From the NCBI GenBank assembly GCA_017518255.1, contig JAFWVK010000046.1, positions 1 through 39,698 on the forward strand: a stretch of 39,698 nt of DNA. Direction: 5' to 3'. The notes under the pieces were generated by a model that saw nothing but the letters and a program-made list of their open reading frames with translations, searched no databases and was not told where the DNA came from. Both the position numbers and the translations under genes were made by a program. Source of the DNA: Oscillospiraceae bacterium (GTDB taxonomy: Bacteria > Bacillota > Clostridia > Oscillospirales > Ruminococcaceae). This document shows, piece after piece, positions 15,991 to 24,723 of this stretch; position 1 is the first letter of the stretch; the number at the start of each line of letters is the position of its first letter.

Positions 15991-17082
15991 GTCTTTTTTT
16001 AGAAGAAATGGAAATCCGGTTAAAAAAATCAGAAAAGCGGGCAAAAAAGAACCTGTTTCCGAGGAAACCGCGCGGTTTGCAAAGGCGGAAACGGCTGTTT
16101 CCTCCGGCACCGGGAGCAGCGGAATCGCCGCCGCGGTCAGGGATGCGGCAAGCAGCGCCGCAAGCAGACGGACGGCAAGCAGTCTCCCCGAATGCAGACT
16201 TCGCACACCGAGGGCAAGGCACTGAAGCTGTACGCAGAAGCCGCCGAAAGAGAGCAGCCCCGCCGCAAGCGGCAGAAGAATTCCGCGCGGCAGACCGCAG
16301 ACGAACAGCGCAGGAAGCTGTGTGATATCCAGCGCACAGGCGAGCAGCGCCCGCGTGACATGTGCGGGAATTCCGAATGCCGAACCGAATGCGGCTGCTG
16401 CGCCGGCTGCCCCTGCACATTCCAGAAAATACTGGAAAATTCCGAACAGCAAAACCGCCGCGCAGATCTGCGCCAGTCCTTTCATCGCCTGTGTAACGGA
16501 ATCCGTCAGTGTCCGTGCATTCAATTTGTAAGTATATGCGCATACGGCATTGCTTTTTCCGCCGGAACGGTTCCGCAGAAGAAGCCTCGCCAGAATACCG
16601 TTTGCCAGCATACAGGAGAGCATCATGCAGATGCCTGCTTCCGTGCTGCCCGAAAGCTGTTTGCCGGCGAATCCGATCAGGAATGCCGGACCGCCGCCGT
16701 AACAGACTGCGGAAAGTGCGGCTGCATCTTTCTCCGGGAGTTCCCGGTGATCGGCAGCCTGCCGCAGCAGTGCCGCGCCGACCGGATAACCGGCAAACTG
16801 ACTGATGAGAAAGATTCCGAATACAGGCGGTTCCATGCGGAAGAAAGCTGCGGTCCGCCGGAACCGGCAGCCCAGAACGGCTCCGGCACCGCTCAGGCAG
16901 AGCAGATTGCCGAGAGCCATGCAGCCGTAAAGCGAGGGAATCAGTGCGGTGAGACAGAAGGTGATTCTGCTTTGCAGGATTGCGGATACGGCATCGGCAT
17001 TTGTGGAGAGCAGAAGCATCGCAGCAATCAGCAGCAGCGGGACAAGCAGTACCGGGCGGCTCCGGAAAAGGGCTGTTTTCAT
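15988..17082 (-). CDS. ylbJ: Sporulation integral membrane protein YlbJ
   Basis: The 364-residue product is almost wholly hydrophobic, with about eight to ten membrane helices, and carries Gate-type (nucleoside-recognition) motifs: CLTALIPSLYGCMALGNLLC, ISQFAGYPVGAALLRQ and SAVCYGGGPAFLIGFAG. These fit YlbJ, a sigma-E-dependent membrane protein needed for spore cortex formation in Bacillus. The start is set by AAAGGAG seven bases before ATG at 17082. It is transcribed divergently from yqfC, another sigma-E-type gene, with a 199-bp gap between them. A weak sigma-E-like promoter (GCATATT at 17167-17173, GATACCTT at 17147-17154, spacer only 12) and one Spo0A-box heptamer lie upstream; neither is convincing. 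Confidence 0.88.
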   Translation of the reverse strand: MKTALFRSRPVLLVPLLLIAAMLLLSTNADAVSAILQSRITFCLTALIPSLYGCMALGNLLCLSGAGAVLGCRFRRTAAFFRMEPPVFGIFLISQFAGYPVGAALLRQAADHRELPEKDAAALSAVCYGGGPAFLIGFAGKQLSGSTEAGICMMLSCMLANGILARLLLRNRSGGKSNAVCAYTYKLNARTLTDSVTQAMKGLAQICAAVLLFGIFQYFLECAGAAGAAAAFGSAFGIPAHVTRALLACALDITQLPALFVCGLPRGILLPLAAGLLSFGGFCVQLQCLALGVRSLHSGRLLAVRLLAALLAASLTAAAIPLLPVPEETAVSAFANRAVSSETGSFLPAFLIFLTGFPFLLKKD

Positions 17083-17234
17083 AAGGCACTCTCCTTTCTC
17101 TATGTTTGCAGGCGATGAAGCATTTATTTGCTCCGGTCTGTCGAAAAAGGTATCGCACGTTTCGCAAATATGCGCTTTGCGATCAATTTGAATTACACGA
17201 TCGCCTGATTCATTTTGAAACATATGCAGATGCG

Positions 17235-17263
17235 GCATAGATGCAGAACACCCGCCATACAAT
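17235..17263 (+). promoter_or_regulatory. Sigma-E-like promoter of yqfC-yqfD
   Basis: -35-like GCATAGA (17235-17241), 14-bp spacer, -10 CATACAAT (17256-17263). The -10 is a full match to the Bacillus sigma-E consensus CATACAHT, the -35 matches five of seven of KMATATT, and the spacing is standard. No sigma-A promoter is visible in this gap. Confidence 0.6.
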
Positions 17264-17281
17264 TCACCGAGGTGAGAAAAT

Positions 17282-17512
17282 ATGCAGAAACCGGAAATGT
17301 TTGCGGACCGCATGGAAATCTGCGGCAACACCGACCTTTACTTTGACAAATGCCGCCGCCTGCTGGAATGCAGCGATATGCTGATTCTGGCGGAATACGG
17401 CGGACACCGGATTGCGGTCTGGGGCAGCGGGCTGACGGCATCCGATTTCAGTGCCGGCGGTCTGCATGTTCACGGTCAGATTGCGGCGATTGAATTTGAC
17501 GGCGGGCTTTGA
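17282..17512 (+). CDS. yqfC: YqfC-type (YabP family) sporulation protein
   Basis: The 76-residue protein shows the YabP/YqfC pattern: a short beta-rich domain with LYFDKCRRLLECSDMLILAE, then YGGHRIAVWGSGLTASDFSA and GLHVHGQIAAIEFDGG. In Bacillus yqfC and yqfD are adjacent and belong to the sigma-E regulon, and YabP-family proteins are spore-coat or membrane-associated. GAGGTGA stands seven bases before the ATG. yqfD follows after 18 bases, so the two form an operon. No enzymatic motif is present. Confidence 0.9.
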   Translation: MQKPEMFADRMEICGNTDLYFDKCRRLLECSDMLILAEYGGHRIAVWGSGLTASDFSAGGLHVHGQIAAIEFDGGL

Positions 17513-17530
17513 GCAGAACAGGAGGCGCTT

Positions 17531-18688
17531 ATGGCGTATATTTCATTTTCAGCGGAGGGGGATTCGCTTTCCGTGTTCCGTGATGCGCTCCGGAAAAATC
17601 GGATTTCATGCTCTTTGCAGCAGATACGGGGCGGTATATTCTATGCGCGCACTGCCGCAGGCAACCGGCGCCGGATTCTCAGTCTGGCGGAAACGCACCG
17701 GGTTCGTCTGGTCATTCTTTCCGAGCACGGGCTGCGATTCCGGCTGATGCCCTACCGGTTCCGCTTCGGCGTGCTCTGCGGGCTGCTGCTCGGTCTGATG
17801 TTTCTGTACTGGTGCAATGCAACCGTTCGCAGCATTGAAATTACAGGAAACACGACGATTTCAGATGATGAGATTCTGACTGCGCTGGCTTCGCTCGGTG
17901 TCGAGCGCGGTACGCCGGTCCGGAGCATCCCCTTTACCTATGTCGAACAGCGGATGCGGCTGAATGTGCGGGATATCGAATGGATTTCCCTGCGGCATGA
18001 GGGCGGCAGGCTGATTGTCGATCTGACCGAGGAACGCAAGCCGCCCGAAATAGACAGAAGCCACATGCCCGCAAATATCATCGCAGCCGTTCCGGCACAG
18101 ATTACCTCGGTCAATGTACTGGGCGGCCATGCCGTAAAGCAGGCGGGCGATACCGTGAAGGCAGGCGAGCTGCTCATCACCGGCGTTCAGCCCGATCTGC
18201 GCGGCACAACGCGCTGGTACCGTGCAAAAGGCACCGTGACCGGAATCTATCAGGAGCAGTTTCGCTGTGAGCAGCCTTTTGTCGCGGAGCTGCCTGTCCG
18301 GGGCAATACCGTGACGAAGCCGCTGCTGGAGGTGTTCGGGAAGCGTTTTTCGCTCTCTCTGACCTCGGATGCCCCGGAAAGCGGCGACTGGATCTATGAG
18401 GAGAACCGGCAGCCGCTCAAACTGTTTCGCTTCACGCTCCCGCTGACGCTGATCGACTGCCACTATACCGAGCCGGCAACCGCCCTGACGGTTTTTTCGG
18501 AGGAGGAAGCGCGTGCGGTTCTGGAAGAATCGGCTGCCCGTTTTGAGCGGAATTTTCATGCAAATGACACCGTTATTTCCAGAAAAGCCGAATTTACGCG
18601 CACGGATTTGGGCATATCGCTGAATATCAACTATGTTTTCGAGGGCTCTATCGGGAAAACCAGTGAAATTTTTGTGAAATTATCCTAA
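17531..18688 (+). CDS. yqfD: Sporulation protein YqfD
   Basis: The 385-residue protein begins with a small soluble domain (residues 1-75), followed by one transmembrane helix (FGVLCGLLLGLMFLYWCNAT, near 83-102) and a large external part containing a POTRA-like segment (VRSIEITGNTTISDDEILTA) and further beta-rich sequence. This is the YqfD architecture; the gene is also known as a stage IV-type sporulation gene in clostridia. It directly follows yqfC and precedes phoH, the common Firmicutes order. AGGAGG lies seven bases before the ATG. A new promoter separates it from phoH. Confidence 0.92.
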   Translation: MAYISFSAEGDSLSVFRDALRKNRISCSLQQIRGGIFYARTAAGNRRRILSLAETHRVRLVILSEHGLRFRLMPYRFRFGVLCGLLLGLMFLYWCNATVRSIEITGNTTISDDEILTALASLGVERGTPVRSIPFTYVEQRMRLNVRDIEWISLRHEGGRLIVDLTEERKPPEIDRSHMPANIIAAVPAQITSVNVLGGHAVKQAGDTVKAGELLITGVQPDLRGTTRWYRAKGTVTGIYQEQFRCEQPFVAELPVRGNTVTKPLLEVFGKRFSLSLTSDAPESGDWIYEENRQPLKLFRFTLPLTLIDCHYTEPATALTVFSEEEARAVLEESAARFERNFHANDTVISRKAEFTRTDLGISLNINYVFEGSIGKTSEIFVKLS

Positions 18689-18713
18689 AACTATTCCATT
18701 TTCTTTTTGTTTG

Positions 18714-18722
18714 TGGTATAAT
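18714..18722 (+). promoter_or_regulatory. Extended -10 promoter of phoH
   Basis: TGGTATAAT is a perfect extended -10. The -35 region (TTCCAT with a 17-bp spacer) is weak. It is 29 bases after the yqfD stop codon. The ~135-nt leader that follows contains a perfect 7-bp hairpin, TGCGGCA-GGC-TGCCGCA (18748-18764). Confidence 0.65.
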
Positions 18723-18857
18723 GGAAATAGTTTTATAAAGGGGTGTTTGCGGCAGGCTGCCGCAGGCGGAAAACAGAGCGGCTTTGTTCCGGTTTCCGTA
18801 CCCCTGAGCAATCAAACAGGAATCCGATCACAGCAAAGGAGCAGGCGAAAAAAACGA

Positions 18858-19850
18858 ATGGCAGAACGTATTTGGAATGCGGCACATCCCGATCAGATTG
18901 CCGCTGTCTTCGGAAATTATGACGCGAATCTCAATATGATTCAGAAACAGTTTCATGTTGTAATCGTCAATCGCGGAACCGGCGTGAAAATCACCGGTAC
19001 AGAGGAAAATATCGAAAAAGCAGTGCAGGCAATGGATGTCCTGCTGCAAACCGTGCAGAAAGGCGGCAGCCTGACTGACCAGACCGTCCGCTATGTTGTC
19101 TCAATGGTCGCGGACGATGCGGCGGAGGAGGTCAAAGAACTGACCGCGGATGCCGTGAGCATTACCGTCACCGGAAAGCCTGTCCGCCCGCGGACGGTCG
19201 GGCAGAAGCGGTATCTCTCCGCAATTGCCTCGAATACCATTGTGCTCGGCATCGGCCCTGCCGGAACGGGCAAAACCTATCTCGCGGTGGCAATGGCAGT
19301 CAAGGCGCTGCGCGCACATGAGGTCAGCCGCATCATTCTGACAAGACCCGCTGTCGAAGCGGGCGAAAAGCTCGGCTTCCTTCCGGGCGATTTGCAGGAT
19401 AAGGTTGATCCGTATCTGCGCCCGCTCTACGATGCGCTCTTTGAGATGCTCGGCTCGGAGGCAGTGGAGCGGAATCTGGAGAAAAATGTCATCGAAATTG
19501 CACCGCTTGCCTATATGCGCGGGCGGACGCTGGACAATGCCTTCATCATTCTCGACGAAGCCCAGAACACAACCTCGGAACAGATCAAGATGTTCCTGAC
19601 CCGTCTGGGAGAAGGCAGCAAAATGGTCATCACGGGCGATATCACGCAGATTGATCTGCCCGACCCCAAGCGGTCCGGACTGATCGAGGCTATGCGTGTG
19701 CTTAAGTCCGTAGACGATATCGTGATTCATCAGTTCGATGAAAAGGATGTCGTCCGGCATAAACTTGTTCAGGATATCATTACCGCGTATGCGAACTATG
19801 ACCGCAAATCTACACAATCTCATGAAAGGAAAAAGAATCGAAATGGCTAA
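18858..19850 (+). CDS. phoH: PhoH-family ATPase / phosphate starvation-inducible protein
   Basis: The 330-residue protein has an N-terminal KH-like segment (residues 1-75) and a C-terminal PhoH ATPase. The Walker A is GPAGTGKT (133-140), the Walker B FIILDEAQN, and the last conserved block MVITGDITQIDLP. PhoH proteins are RNA-binding NTPases; linkage to ybeY suggests a role in RNA or ribosome maturation. The ATG at 18858 matches the family N-terminus, but its ribosome site (AAAGGAG) is about 15 bases away. A TTG at 18747 in the same frame, behind AAAGGGG, would add 37 residues. The 3' end overlaps ybeY by eight bases. Confidence 0.9.
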   Translation: MAERIWNAAHPDQIAAVFGNYDANLNMIQKQFHVVIVNRGTGVKITGTEENIEKAVQAMDVLLQTVQKGGSLTDQTVRYVVSMVADDAAEEVKELTADAVSITVTGKPVRPRTVGQKRYLSAIASNTIVLGIGPAGTGKTYLAVAMAVKALRAHEVSRIILTRPAVEAGEKLGFLPGDLQDKVDPYLRPLYDALFEMLGSEAVERNLEKNVIEIAPLAYMRGRTLDNAFIILDEAQNTTSEQIKMFLTRLGEGSKMVITGDITQIDLPDPKRSGLIEAMRVLKSVDDIVIHQFDEKDVVRHKLVQDIITAYANYDRKSTQSHERKKNRNG

Positions 19851-20352
19851 GTTGAAGGTTTACATCAAGGACACCCAGCACGAGGTGAAAATCCCGGTCG
19901 GAATCCGTCTGCTGATCCGTCGCTGCTGTCAGGCAGTTCTGACAACAGAGGGCTTCGGCCACGACACGGAGGTCAGTGTCTCCTTCGTCAATAACGAGGA
20001 GATCCGCAAACTGAATGCGCAGTACCGCAACAAGGATACCGAGACAGATGTGCTCTCTTTCCCGCTCTGCGAGGGCGATCATCTCGAAATCAATGCCGAG
20101 AACGGCTATGTTCTGCTCGGCGATATCGTCATTTCTATGGAAATGGCTGTCAAGCAGGCAAAAATGTACGGACATGTTCTGGAGCGCGAGGTTGCATTCC
20201 TGACCGTGCATTCTATGCTGCATCTGCTCGGCTACGATCATGAGAAGTCTCCGCTGGAGCAGCGCCAGATGCGCGAAAAGGAGGAGTCCGTCCTCGAAAA
20301 GCTCGGATTCTCCCGCGATACCAGCTATATCGTGCCCGAAGAGCAGGAGTAA
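19843..20352 (+). CDS. ybeY: Endoribonuclease YbeY (rRNA maturation factor)
   Basis: The 169-residue product carries the zinc-binding triad HSMLHLLGYDHE (H123, H127, H133) and the conserved DVLSFPL segment of the UPF0054 family. YbeY is a single-strand-specific metallo-endoribonuclease needed for 16S rRNA 3' processing and ribosome quality control. The ATG overlaps the end of phoH by eight bases and follows AAAGGA at about 12 bases. era begins four bases after its stop codon, a conserved order. Confidence 0.95.
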   Translation: MAKLKVYIKDTQHEVKIPVGIRLLIRRCCQAVLTTEGFGHDTEVSVSFVNNEEIRKLNAQYRNKDTETDVLSFPLCEGDHLEINAENGYVLLGDIVISMEMAVKQAKMYGHVLEREVAFLTVHSMLHLLGYDHEKSPLEQRQMREKEESVLEKLGFSRDTSYIVPEEQE

Positions 20353-20355
20353 TGC

Positions 20356-21267
20356 ATGGAGCATAACGAGAACACGAAAATTCTGTTCGCTGCAATTGCA
20401 GGGCATACCAATGCCGGGAAGTCCTCGCTGCTCAATGCGCTGATCGGAGAGAAGATTGCTTCCGTCAGCCCGAAGCCGCAGACCACGCGCACCCGCATTA
20501 CCGGAATCCGGAATATCGGGAGCACACAGCTTGTCTTTACCGACACGCCGGGTCTGCACCGCGCACAGACAAAGCTCGGCGACGAGATGCTCAAAGCTGC
20601 CCGCAATGCAGTGTCCGATATCGACTGCGTGATTTTTATGCAGGACTGCACAAAACCGCTCGGCGAACAGGAAACAGCTATGCTCGACAATCTGACGAAA
20701 CAGGGGACACCGCTGATCTTTCTTTATAATAAGATTGATCTGCTCAGCGATAAGTCAAAGCTCGCTCCGCTGCTGGTCGGAGCGGAAAACCGCTGGCATC
20801 CGAAGGCGCTGATTCCGGTCAGTGTTCTGAAAAACGACGGTGTGGATACGGTTCTTGACGAGCTGATGCAGCTGGCACAGCCCGGTCCGCATTACTTCCC
20901 GGAGGACATGCTGACCGATCAGCCTGAGCGCGTCCTCGCCTCGGAAATCGTGCGGGAGCAGCTTCTCTATCTGCTTCAGGATGAGGTTCCGCACGGAATC
21001 GCCGTGGTTACGGAGCAGTTCTCTGAGCGGGATGACAAGGATATTCTGAACATTTCTGTTCTGATCTACTGCGAAAAAGAATCGCACAAACGCATCATCA
21101 TCGGCAAAAACGGCTCGATGCTGAAAAAGGTCGGTGCCGGTGCGCGGAGGGAACTGGAAAAATTCTTCCGGATTCAGGTCAATCTCCAGACATGGGTCAA
21201 GGTCAAGGAGGACTGGCGCAACCGCGGTGCCGTTTTGCAGCAGTTCGGCCTGAACAGCGATGCATAA
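20356..21267 (+). CDS. era: GTPase Era
   Basis: The 303-residue protein has all GTPase motifs: G1 GHTNAGKS (residues ~16-23), G2 region TTRTRITGI, G3 DTPGLHRAQTKLG, G4 NKID. A C-terminal KH domain follows (KRIIIGKNGSMLKKVGAGAR). Era binds the 3' end of 16S rRNA and acts in 30S assembly. AGGAG at the end of ybeY serves as its ribosome binding site. The protein is full length and shows no unusual residues. Confidence 0.97.
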   Translation: MEHNENTKILFAAIAGHTNAGKSSLLNALIGEKIASVSPKPQTTRTRITGIRNIGSTQLVFTDTPGLHRAQTKLGDEMLKAARNAVSDIDCVIFMQDCTKPLGEQETAMLDNLTKQGTPLIFLYNKIDLLSDKSKLAPLLVGAENRWHPKALIPVSVLKNDGVDTVLDELMQLAQPGPHYFPEDMLTDQPERVLASEIVREQLLYLLQDEVPHGIAVVTEQFSERDDKDILNISVLIYCEKESHKRIIIGKNGSMLKKVGAGARRELEKFFRIQVNLQTWVKVKEDWRNRGAVLQQFGLNSDA

Positions 21268-21328
21268 TTTTTCCATGTAAACCGCATCCGGTTCTGCACA
21301 TGCTATCCTCAAAAGGAGGTGTCTGCAT

Positions 21329-21511
21329 ATGCGGAACGAAAATGCATATCTGACAAATCACATGGCAGAAAAGCGTGTGCAGCAGAGCTGGAACGCTTTC
21401 TGCGAGAGCGGCAGCGTGCCGGATTATCTGCAATACCGGAGCTGCTGTGCTGCGCTGGAGGGAAAAGAGAATGCCGACACATCTGACCGTCAAGGGGCTT
21501 GTCATCCGTGA
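21329..21511 (+). CDS. YqzL-like small protein between era and recO
   Basis: The frame encodes 60 residues and has a near-perfect ribosome binding site, AAAGGAGGTG, seven bases before the ATG. The segment QSWNAFCESGSVPDYLQYRS resembles the W-x2-F-x2-(T/S)G-x-(I/V)-x2-YL-x-Y pattern of YqzL, a short protein encoded between era and recO in Bacillus and related Firmicutes. Position and motif together support the call, though the protein is slightly longer than YqzL. Its last 41 bases overlap the start of recO, suggesting coupling. The function of YqzL is not established. Confidence 0.75.
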   Translation: MRNENAYLTNHMAEKRVQQSWNAFCESGSVPDYLQYRSCCAALEGKENADTSDRQGACHP

Positions 21512-22214
21512 AACAGCCTACGGAGAAGCGGATAAACTGTTTGATCTGCTGACCGAAAACGGCATCCGGACGGTCAGGGCGCGGAGCGTCAGAAAACCGG
21601 GGGCGAAGTATGCCGCCGTGACGCAGCTTTTTGCTTACGGAGAATACTGTCTGCGCCGGAACGGAGAGCGGTTTTTCCTCGACAGCGCGGTTTCGCTGAA
21701 CCAGTTTTACGGCCTCCGGAGCGACCTGAATGCGCTGGCACTGGCATCGTATTTTTCGGAGCTGATACAAAAAACTGCAACGGAGCAGCCGCAGGCACAG
21801 CTTCTGCGGCTGTTCTGCTATGCCCTTCACCATCTCTCCGAGCATGACCGCCCGCCGGCTCAGGTGAAGGCGGTTTTTGAACTGCGGCTGCTGACGGAGC
21901 TCGGTATGATGCCGGATATGCTCTGCTGCAAGGTCTGCGGGGCGTATCTGCCGGTGCATCCGGTTCTGCGGATTGCGGAAGCCGATTTTGTCTGTGCGGA
22001 ATGCTGCGGGGAGTATTTGCCGGATGATATTCCTGCAAAAACCTCCGTCATTCAGGCGGCAAGGCATGTGATTTTCTCGGATTTCGACCGGCTGTTTCAG
22101 TTCCGGCTGAAAGATGAGGCGCTGCCGCTTTTTGCGGAATTTACAGAGCGCTTTCTGCTGCATCAGCTCGGTTCATCTTTTCATACACTGAAATTCTATC
22201 ACGATCTTTCCTGA
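21471..22214 (+). CDS. recO: DNA repair protein RecO
   Basis: The 247-residue protein starts with the OB-fold domain of RecO (LTVKGLVIRETAYGEADKLF) and continues with the helical domain that contains a four-cysteine zinc site (CCKVCG near 162-167 and CAECCG near 187-192). RecO works with RecR to load RecA on SSB-covered single-stranded DNA. GGAGGG stands eight bases before the ATG, which lies inside the YqzL-like gene. The downstream gap to mutS2 is 83 bases, without a clear terminator. Confidence 0.95.
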   Translation: MPTHLTVKGLVIRETAYGEADKLFDLLTENGIRTVRARSVRKPGAKYAAVTQLFAYGEYCLRRNGERFFLDSAVSLNQFYGLRSDLNALALASYFSELIQKTATEQPQAQLLRLFCYALHHLSEHDRPPAQVKAVFELRLLTELGMMPDMLCCKVCGAYLPVHPVLRIAEADFVCAECCGEYLPDDIPAKTSVIQAARHVIFSDFDRLFQFRLKDEALPLFAEFTERFLLHQLGSSFHTLKFYHDLS

Positions 22215-22297
22215 AATCAGTCGGAGCCTGTACGGGAGATTGTCACGGGATATTCTGACTGATTGCAGAAATACGGTGATACATAAAGGAATAGCAG

Positions 22298-24694
22298 ATG
22301 AATACAACATTATCACCAGATTACATCACGCTGGAACTGCACAAGGTGCTGGAAGCCCTGAGCAGAGAGGCGGCAAATGAAAAAACAAAGGAACTGGCGC
22401 TTTCGCTGACGCCGGAAACCGATCCGGAGCGCGTGCGGTATCTGCTGCAGCAGACCGAGGATGCCTTTCAGCTCTCGGTACGGTTCGGTGCGCCCGGCTT
22501 CGACAGCTTCCGCGAAGTCTGCGCGGCAATCCGTCATACGCAGTCCGGCGCACGGATTTCCCTGAAAGAGCTGCTCGAAATCGCACGCCTGCTGCGGCAG
22601 ATTTCTTCGCTCTCGGACTGGTATGCACACTGCGAACAGATGCACACGACTCTTTCCGATCTCTTTGAGCGGCTGAGTCCGAATCCCAGTCTCGCAGATT
22701 TGCTGGAACGCTCGATTGAGACGGAGGAGCGCCTTGCCGACGCCGCAAGCCCCGCGCTCGGACAAATCCGCCGGAAACTGGCACAGGCGGGCGCAAAGCT
22801 GCGCGAAAAACTCGAAAAAATGATAAAATCCCCCTCCATGCAGACCTGTTTGCAGGAGCAGATTGTCACGATACGAGACGGCAGATATGTCATTCCGGTC
22901 AAGGCGGAGCACCGCGGCGATGTCGCCGGCCTGATTCACGACACCTCCGCAACCGGACAGACTTATTTCATCGAGCCGATGGCGATTGTCGAGGCGAATA
23001 ATGACATTCGTCTGCTCGAAACGCAGGAGCAGGAGGAAACCGAACGGATTGTGCAGAAGCTCTGTGCGGCGTGCGGAGAAGCGGCGGAGGATATGCTCTC
23101 CGGCTATCAGATTGCCGCCGAGCTGAATCTCTACTTTGCGAAGGCATCGCTCGGCGCGATGCAGAAGGGCATGATTCCGCAGGTGAACGAGGACGGCTGT
23201 CTGAATCTGAAAAAAGCGCGGCATCCGCTGCTCGATCCGAAAACCGTCGTGCCGGTCAGCCTGACGCTCGGCACGGATTACCGTGCGCTGATTATTACAG
23301 GCCCGAATACCGGCGGTAAGACCGTTGCGCTGAAAACGGTCGGTCTGCTGACGGCAATGGCGATGTGCGGTCTGATGATTCCGGCGGCGGACGGCAGCAG
23401 CATTTCCGTATTTGATAAAATCCTCGTCGATATCGGCGACCGGCAAAGTATTGAATACAATCTCTCGACATTCAGTGCGCACACCCTGCAGGATATCGCG
23501 ATTCTGAATACCGCCGACGACCGCACGCTTGTGCTGATTGACGAGCTCGGCTCCGGAACGGATCCGGTCGAGGGTGCGGCACTGGCAGTCGCGGTGATTG
23601 AACGGCTGCGGCAGCAGGGCGCTGTTCTGATTGTCACAACCCACTATCAGGAGCTGAAACGCTATGCACTCGAAACACCCGGTGTCGAAAACGCCTCCTG
23701 TGAATTCGATCTCGAAACCCTGAAACCGACCTATAAGCTTGTGATCGGTTCGCCCGGTAAATCAAATGCTTTTGCCATTGCCGGCTCGCTGGGAATGCCG
23801 GAGGATGTCATTGCGCAGGCAAAACAGCTTGTCAGCACCGAGAACCGGCGCTTTGAACAGGCGGTCGAACAGCTTGACCGTGCAAGAGCCGAGCATGAAA
23901 AGGAGCTTGCAGAGCTGACAAGACTGCGTGAATCTGCCGCAAAGCATGAAAAAGCCGTGCGCGAGCAGGCGGAAATCATGGAGCGCCGCCGGGAGGAGGA
24001 AATCTCCCGCATCAAGGAGCAGGCAAGGCGCATTGTCGAGCAGACCGTTTCGGAATCCAATGCGCTGCTGGAGGAGCTGCGTGCGCTGAAAAAAGAAAAG
24101 GACAGCGAGGATTTTGCAAAGAAGCTTGCCGCTGCCCGCACGGGGACCAGACAGGCTGTGGATAAACTCTATGAAAACACCGACCGCGACGATCAGAGTA
24201 CATACATTCTGCCGCGTGCGCTGAAGCCCGGAGATTCGGTACAGGTTGTCTCAATGGGCAGAAGCGGAACTGTCCTTGCAGAACCCGAAGGCGGTATGGT
24301 GACCGTGCAGATCGGCTCCATGAAAACGCGCGTGCCGGTCGATCAGATCCGACTGGAGCTGGAGAAGACCAATCAGCAGGCACAGCAGAAAAAGCAGAAG
24401 GTTCACGCGACCGTCGTCCGCTCCGAAAAAGGGAAAAGCGGTGTCCGCGGCGGCGCAAACGAACTGGATATCCGCGGTTGTACGGTGGACGAGGGCGTGA
24501 TGATGACCGAGCAGTTTATTTCCGGCTCGGTGCTGATGGGATTTGAAACCGTCACGATTATTCACGGCAAGGGTACCGGTGCACTGCGCAAGGGCATTCA
24601 CGAGCATCTGCGCCGTATGAAGCAGGTGAAATCATTCCGGCTCGGCGTCTACGGTGAGGGTGAGGACGGCGTCACCGTCGTGACCCTGAAATAA
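22298..24694 (+). CDS. mutS2: Endonuclease MutS2
   Basis: The 798-residue protein lacks the mismatch-recognition domain of MutS. It has the core clamp (residues 1-300), the ABC-type ATPase with Walker A GPNTGGKT (about 335-342) and Walker B LVLIDELGSGTDPVEG, a long coiled coil (about 510-630), and a C-terminal Smr nuclease domain with LDIRG and HGKGTGALRKGIHEHL. MutS2 has been linked both to suppression of recombination and to rescue of collided ribosomes. AAAGGA is seven bases before the ATG. It follows recO, as often in Clostridia. Confidence 0.97.
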   Translation: MNTTLSPDYITLELHKVLEALSREAANEKTKELALSLTPETDPERVRYLLQQTEDAFQLSVRFGAPGFDSFREVCAAIRHTQSGARISLKELLEIARLLRQISSLSDWYAHCEQMHTTLSDLFERLSPNPSLADLLERSIETEERLADAASPALGQIRRKLAQAGAKLREKLEKMIKSPSMQTCLQEQIVTIRDGRYVIPVKAEHRGDVAGLIHDTSATGQTYFIEPMAIVEANNDIRLLETQEQEETERIVQKLCAACGEAAEDMLSGYQIAAELNLYFAKASLGAMQKGMIPQVNEDGCLNLKKARHPLLDPKTVVPVSLTLGTDYRALIITGPNTGGKTVALKTVGLLTAMAMCGLMIPAADGSSISVFDKILVDIGDRQSIEYNLSTFSAHTLQDIAILNTADDRTLVLIDELGSGTDPVEGAALAVAVIERLRQQGAVLIVTTHYQELKRYALETPGVENASCEFDLETLKPTYKLVIGSPGKSNAFAIAGSLGMPEDVIAQAKQLVSTENRRFEQAVEQLDRARAEHEKELAELTRLRESAAKHEKAVREQAEIMERRREEEISRIKEQARRIVEQTVSESNALLEELRALKKEKDSEDFAKKLAAARTGTRQAVDKLYENTDRDDQSTYILPRALKPGDSVQVVSMGRSGTVLAEPEGGMVTVQIGSMKTRVPVDQIRLELEKTNQQAQQKKQKVHATVVRSEKGKSGVRGGANELDIRGCTVDEGVMMTEQFISGSVLMGFETVTIIHGKGTGALRKGIHEHLRRMKQVKSFRLGVYGEGEDGVTVVTLK

Positions 24695-24723
24695 CCGGAA
24701 AAAATCAGTGAAAGGAGCGTGCC

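Noticed and set aside
17139..17145. TGTCGAA Spo0A-box heptamer upstream of ylbJ
   Set aside because: The same heptamer occurs several times inside coding regions (for example in yqfD, mutS2 and the citrate synthase gene), no -10 is positioned to use it, and ylbJ is expected to be sigma-E-dependent.
22313..23644. 443-codon antisense frame opposite mutS2
   Set aside because: MutS2 on the plus strand is unambiguous and the antisense translation is low-complexity in Arg, Gln and His, with no ribosome site.
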